Assembly: GCA_003162235.1 (NCBI GenBank)
Contig: PMMN01000064.1
Coordinates: 1-8,535, forward strand
DNA: 8,535 nt
From: Actinomycetota bacterium
GTDB taxonomy: Bacteria > Actinomycetota > Thermoleophilia > Gaiellales > Gaiellaceae
Reading direction: 5' to 3'
The translations under genes were made by a program, and so were the position numbers. Within the stretch, counting starts at the first letter, position 1, and the number at the start of each line of letters is the position of its first letter. This document shows positions 6,276 to 8,535 of this stretch, piece after piece. The notes beneath the pieces are model-generated. The model did no database searches. It worked only from the letters and a program-made list of their open reading frames with translations, and was not told the DNA's origin.

Positions 6276-7217
6276 TCAGTCGCGTAGTGCCCGGCCGGTG
6301 AGGTGCAAGAAGACAGCCTCGAGGTTCGGCGCCTCGACCTCGACGCTGTGAACGGAGACGCCGGCCTCACTCGCGGTGGTCAGGATCTCGGGCAAAGCCG
6401 CGCTCGCGCCCTTGACCAGGAGCTCGATCGAGCCGTCTCCGGCCGACGCGGCGTCGACCGCGCCGATGCGCGCACATGCGTTCGCGGCCGCCTCGAGCGA
6501 ACCGGTGCCCATCAAGTGCACCTTGTCGTGCTCGCCGAGCAGCGCGACCAGCTCTTCACGCGTCCCTTCGGCCTTGAGCTCGCCGTGGTCGATGATCCCA
6601 ACTCTGTCGCAGAGCCTTTCGGCCTCCTCCATGTAGTGCGTCGTGTAGAGCACCGCCATTCCCCGCTCGCCCAGCTGCTCGACCGACTCGAGGATGGCGT
6701 TGCGGCTCTGCGGATCGACGCCCACGGTGGGCTCGTCGAGAATGAGCAGCTTGGGCTCGTGCAGGAGCCCGATGCCGATGTTGAGGCGGCGCTTCATCCC
6801 GCCCGAGTACGTCTTCGCCTGATCATCGGCACGCTCGGAGAGACCGATGACCTCCAGGACCTCCTCCGTGCGTGCGCGCGCCTGTTTGGCAGAGAGCCCG
6901 TACAGCCGCGCGAAGAAGGAGAGATTCTCGTGCGCGGTGAGGTCGGGGTAGATCGCCAGTTCCTGCGGGACGAAGCCGATCGCCGCCTTCGCCGCGACAC
7001 TGCGGGTAGTCAGGCGCTCGCCGGCCACGAACGCTTCGCCGGCATCCGCCTCGAGCAGCCCGGCGACGATCGAGATGGTCGTCGTCTTGCCGGCGCCGTT
7101 CGGTCCGAGCAGCCCGTAACTCTCGCCGGGCGCGATCTCGAAGCTGACACCGTTGACGGCCTGGATATCGCCGAAGCGCTTACGCAGGCCTTGGCAACGG
7201 AGGACGGGCTCGCTCAC
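6276..7217 (-). CDS. ABC exporter ATP-binding protein (DrrA/CcmA-like)
   Basis: The 313-residue ATPase that powers the two downstream permeases. Walker A GPNGAGKT is at 38-45, the Q-loop at Gln85 in GFVPQE, signature YSGGM at 137-141, Walker B LLILDEPT at 157-164 and the H-loop at His194 in YTTHYMEEAE. The key residues are all present. A C-terminal domain of about 85 residues, ending EAPNLEAVFLHLTGRALRD, is typical of drug- and lipid-exporter ATPases of the DrrA type. The GTG start at 7217 gives SEPVLRCQGLRKRFG, the normal beginning of such a domain. The open frame continues upstream to 7526, but that part is arginine- and serine-rich and antisense-like, and overlaps the APC-USP gene. The ribosome site is weak. 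The gene starts 40 bases after the APC-USP stop. Confidence 0.95.
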   Translation of the reverse strand: MSEPVLRCQGLRKRFGDIQAVNGVSFEIAPGESYGLLGPNGAGKTTTISIVAGLLEADAGEAFVAGERLTTRSVAAKAAIGFVPQELAIYPDLTAHENLSFFARLYGLSAKQARARTEEVLEVIGLSERADDQAKTYSGGMKRRLNIGIGLLHEPKLLILDEPTVGVDPQSRNAILESVEQLGERGMAVLYTTHYMEEAERLCDRVGIIDHGELKAEGTREELVALLGEHDKVHLMGTGSLEAAANACARIGAVDAASAGDGSIELLVKGASAALPEILTTASEAGVSVHSVEVEAPNLEAVFLHLTGRALRD

Positions 7218-7257
7218 GGATCGGGAGTCTCGCAGATTTCCGCCGGCGGCTGCCAGC

Positions 7258-8535
7258 TCAAGTCGTGACGAGCTCCGGCGGGTAGCTGGACGGGCGAGCC
7301 TCGCCGCGCTCCACGGCGAGCATGACGCGGCAGGGAGCGCGCCTGAGCACCAGCTCGGTCGTGCGGTCGAGCGGCATGCGCCGGCTCTGGCGCCGGAACG
7401 ACGGCCGGTTGGTCGGAAGCACGATGATCTCGGCGTGGTGGTGACGGGCCTCGGCGACGATCGCGTCCGAAGCACTGCGAGTGCGAACGAGCCGCGGAAG
7501 AACGCTGATGCCGTAATCGGCCGCAATCGCCTCGGTCTCGTCGAGCAGGTCGTCGAGGCGCTCTTCCTCCTCGGGTAGGCGCGTCCCGATCGGAGACCCG
7601 AGCGGAACCTCCAGCGGCGCCACGGCCGTTATCCGCGAGCGCCGCTCGGCGGCGAGCTGGCAGGCGACGTTCATGGCCGTGGCCACGTCGGCCTCGGCGA
7701 ATACAGGCACAAGGATCTGCCGGTACTCGAGCTGCGCGAGCAGGATCTCGGCAGGCGCATGAGTCGTCTGGCGTAGCGGGATCTTGAGAACGCGTTTGCG
7801 ATAGATGATGAAGAGAGCGAACCCCGCCACCAGCCAGCTGAAACCGGCGATCCGCGTGCTCGACTCCTGGATCGTGATCGAAAGCCAGGCCGCGGCCGTC
7901 CCGAACAGGCCGACGAAGGCGAAGAGGGGCCAGTCCACTCCCTTGAAGCGGATATTCGGCCCGGCCTTGTAGGCCAACTCGGCGTCGCGGTAGCGGTAGC
8001 GAAGTGCGATCAGCGAGAGGTTGGCGATCGCAAACGAGAGCATCGCCCCGAACGAGTACATCGTCCCGAGGAAGTTCACCTCCCGATCGTGTAGCACTAT
8101 TCCCGGCAGCATCAGCAGAATCGGGAAGGTCGCCGAGAAGAAGACGAGCGAGCGCCAGGGCGTGCGCAGCCGCGGATGGAGCCTCCGGAAGAACTCGGGG
8201 ATCTGCCGGTAGCTCGACATCGCGTAGCTCACCCGCGAGGAGCCCATGATGCCGGCGTTGGTGCCGATGATGAGGATCGTCCCCGCCAGCACACCGACGT
8301 AGTAGCGCAGGATCGTATGGAACAGACCGTGGAGCTTGAGGCCCGAGACAATTCCTAGCACCGGATCGCTCGCATAGCCGCCCTTCCCCGGGGGCAGACC
8401 AAGAAGTGTCTGGTAATGGCCGTTCTTGAACGTGACCGGCAGCGCCATTAGAGCGATCGCCGGCAGAGTCAGATAGATCGCGAAGACCGCGATGCGCAGC
8501 ATGTTGTAGGCACGCGGGACGTCGCGTGGCGGATC
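7258..8535 (-). CDS. APC-family amino acid permease with C-terminal USP domain (partial)
   Basis: The visible part is the last 425 residues. The frame runs open to the window edge (reading DPPRDVPRAYN before the first Met at 8502), so the true start lies outside and the Met at 8502 is internal. Numbered from the edge, about six membrane helices are seen (near 13-32, 78-99, 128-148, 154-179, 202-222, 229-246), which is the second half of an APC transporter. The loop MGSSRVSYAMSSYRQIPEFF followed by HPRLRTP is typical of the segment after helix 8 in this superfamily. From about 269 to 406 follows a universal stress protein domain (ILVPV opening, VLRRAPCRVML close). Its ATP-binding motif is degenerate: the usual Asp after the first strand is missing, and the G-2x-G-9x-G-S/T glycines are replaced (LDR where LGS is usual). 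It probably regulates or stabilises the transporter without binding ATP. The substrate is likely an amino acid or amine; which one is not shown. Confidence 0.9.
   Translation of the reverse strand, partial: DPPRDVPRAYNMLRIAVFAIYLTLPAIALMALPVTFKNGHYQTLLGLPPGKGGYASDPVLGIVSGLKLHGLFHTILRYYVGVLAGTILIIGTNAGIMGSSRVSYAMSSYRQIPEFFRRLHPRLRTPWRSLVFFSATFPILLMLPGIVLHDREVNFLGTMYSFGAMLSFAIANLSLIALRYRYRDAELAYKAGPNIRFKGVDWPLFAFVGLFGTAAAWLSITIQESSTRIAGFSWLVAGFALFIIYRKRVLKIPLRQTTHAPAEILLAQLEYRQILVPVFAEADVATAMNVACQLAAERRSRITAVAPLEVPLGSPIGTRLPEEEERLDDLLDETEAIAADYGISVLPRLVRTRSASDAIVAEARHHHAEIIVLPTNRPSFRRQSRRMPLDRTTELVLRRAPCRVMLAVERGEARPSSYPPELVTT

Noticed and set aside
7240..7249. Perfect palindrome CCGCCGGCGG between the APC-USP and ATPase genes as an operator
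   Set aside because: Ten bases of pure GC palindrome are expected by chance in GC-rich DNA, and no second copy was seen near another gene of the block.
6303..7268. Plus-strand frame of 321 codons opposite the ABC ATPase
   Set aside because: It is antisense to a gene with all ABC ATPase motifs and shows no recognisable domain itself.
7218..7526. N-terminal extension of the ABC ATPase up to 7526
   Set aside because: It overlaps the APC-USP coding region in another frame, is rich in Arg and Ser, and has no domain; the normal ATPase beginning follows the GTG at 7217.

Overview
The window is a GC-rich stretch of bacterial chromosome. Gene order is tight, GTG and TTG starts are frequent, and a DUF6636-like secreted protein and an amino acid permease fused to a USP domain are present. 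Together these suggest an actinobacterium, possibly of the Thermoleophilia (Gaiella/Solirubrobacter relatives). That placement is inference from gene content; there is no rRNA or other marker gene here.

Layout. Bases 1-302 hold no convincing gene, but contain a good match to an ECF sigma factor promoter of the SigR/SigH thiol-stress type at 220-246, about 57 bases before the first gene. Four plus-strand genes follow: msrB (303-761) and msrA (751-1245), overlapping by 11 bases; a NodB-type polysaccharide deacetylase (1316-1951); and a small six-cysteine secreted protein of DUF6636 type (1977-2438). A 238-base convergent gap (2439-2676) separates these from five minus-strand genes that fill the rest of the window. 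Read in their own direction these are: an amino acid permease with a C-terminal USP domain (8535 to 7258, cut by the window edge), an ABC ATPase (7217-6276), two ABC-2 permeases (6258-5101 and 5104-3950, overlapping by 4 bases), and an MFS transporter (3882-2677) with a TTG start.

How they work together. MsrB and MsrA repair the R and S isomers of methionine sulfoxide and are translationally coupled. A SigR/SigH-like promoter in front of them fits control by oxidative or disulfide stress. The MsrB is of the zinc-free kind and also lacks the usual recycling cysteine. The ATPase and the two permeases form a complete ABC-2 exporter (one ATPase, two different membrane halves) whose cargo cannot be told from sequence. 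The flanking APC-USP permease and MFS protein are on the same strand at short spacing, so all five may share a transcript, but a functional link is not shown.

I found no tRNA, rRNA, CRISPR array, transposase, attachment site or defence system. I do not see a clearly new biological system. The items most worth following are the cysteine-poor MsrB with its ECF-type promoter, and the six-cysteine secreted protein downstream of the Msr pair.
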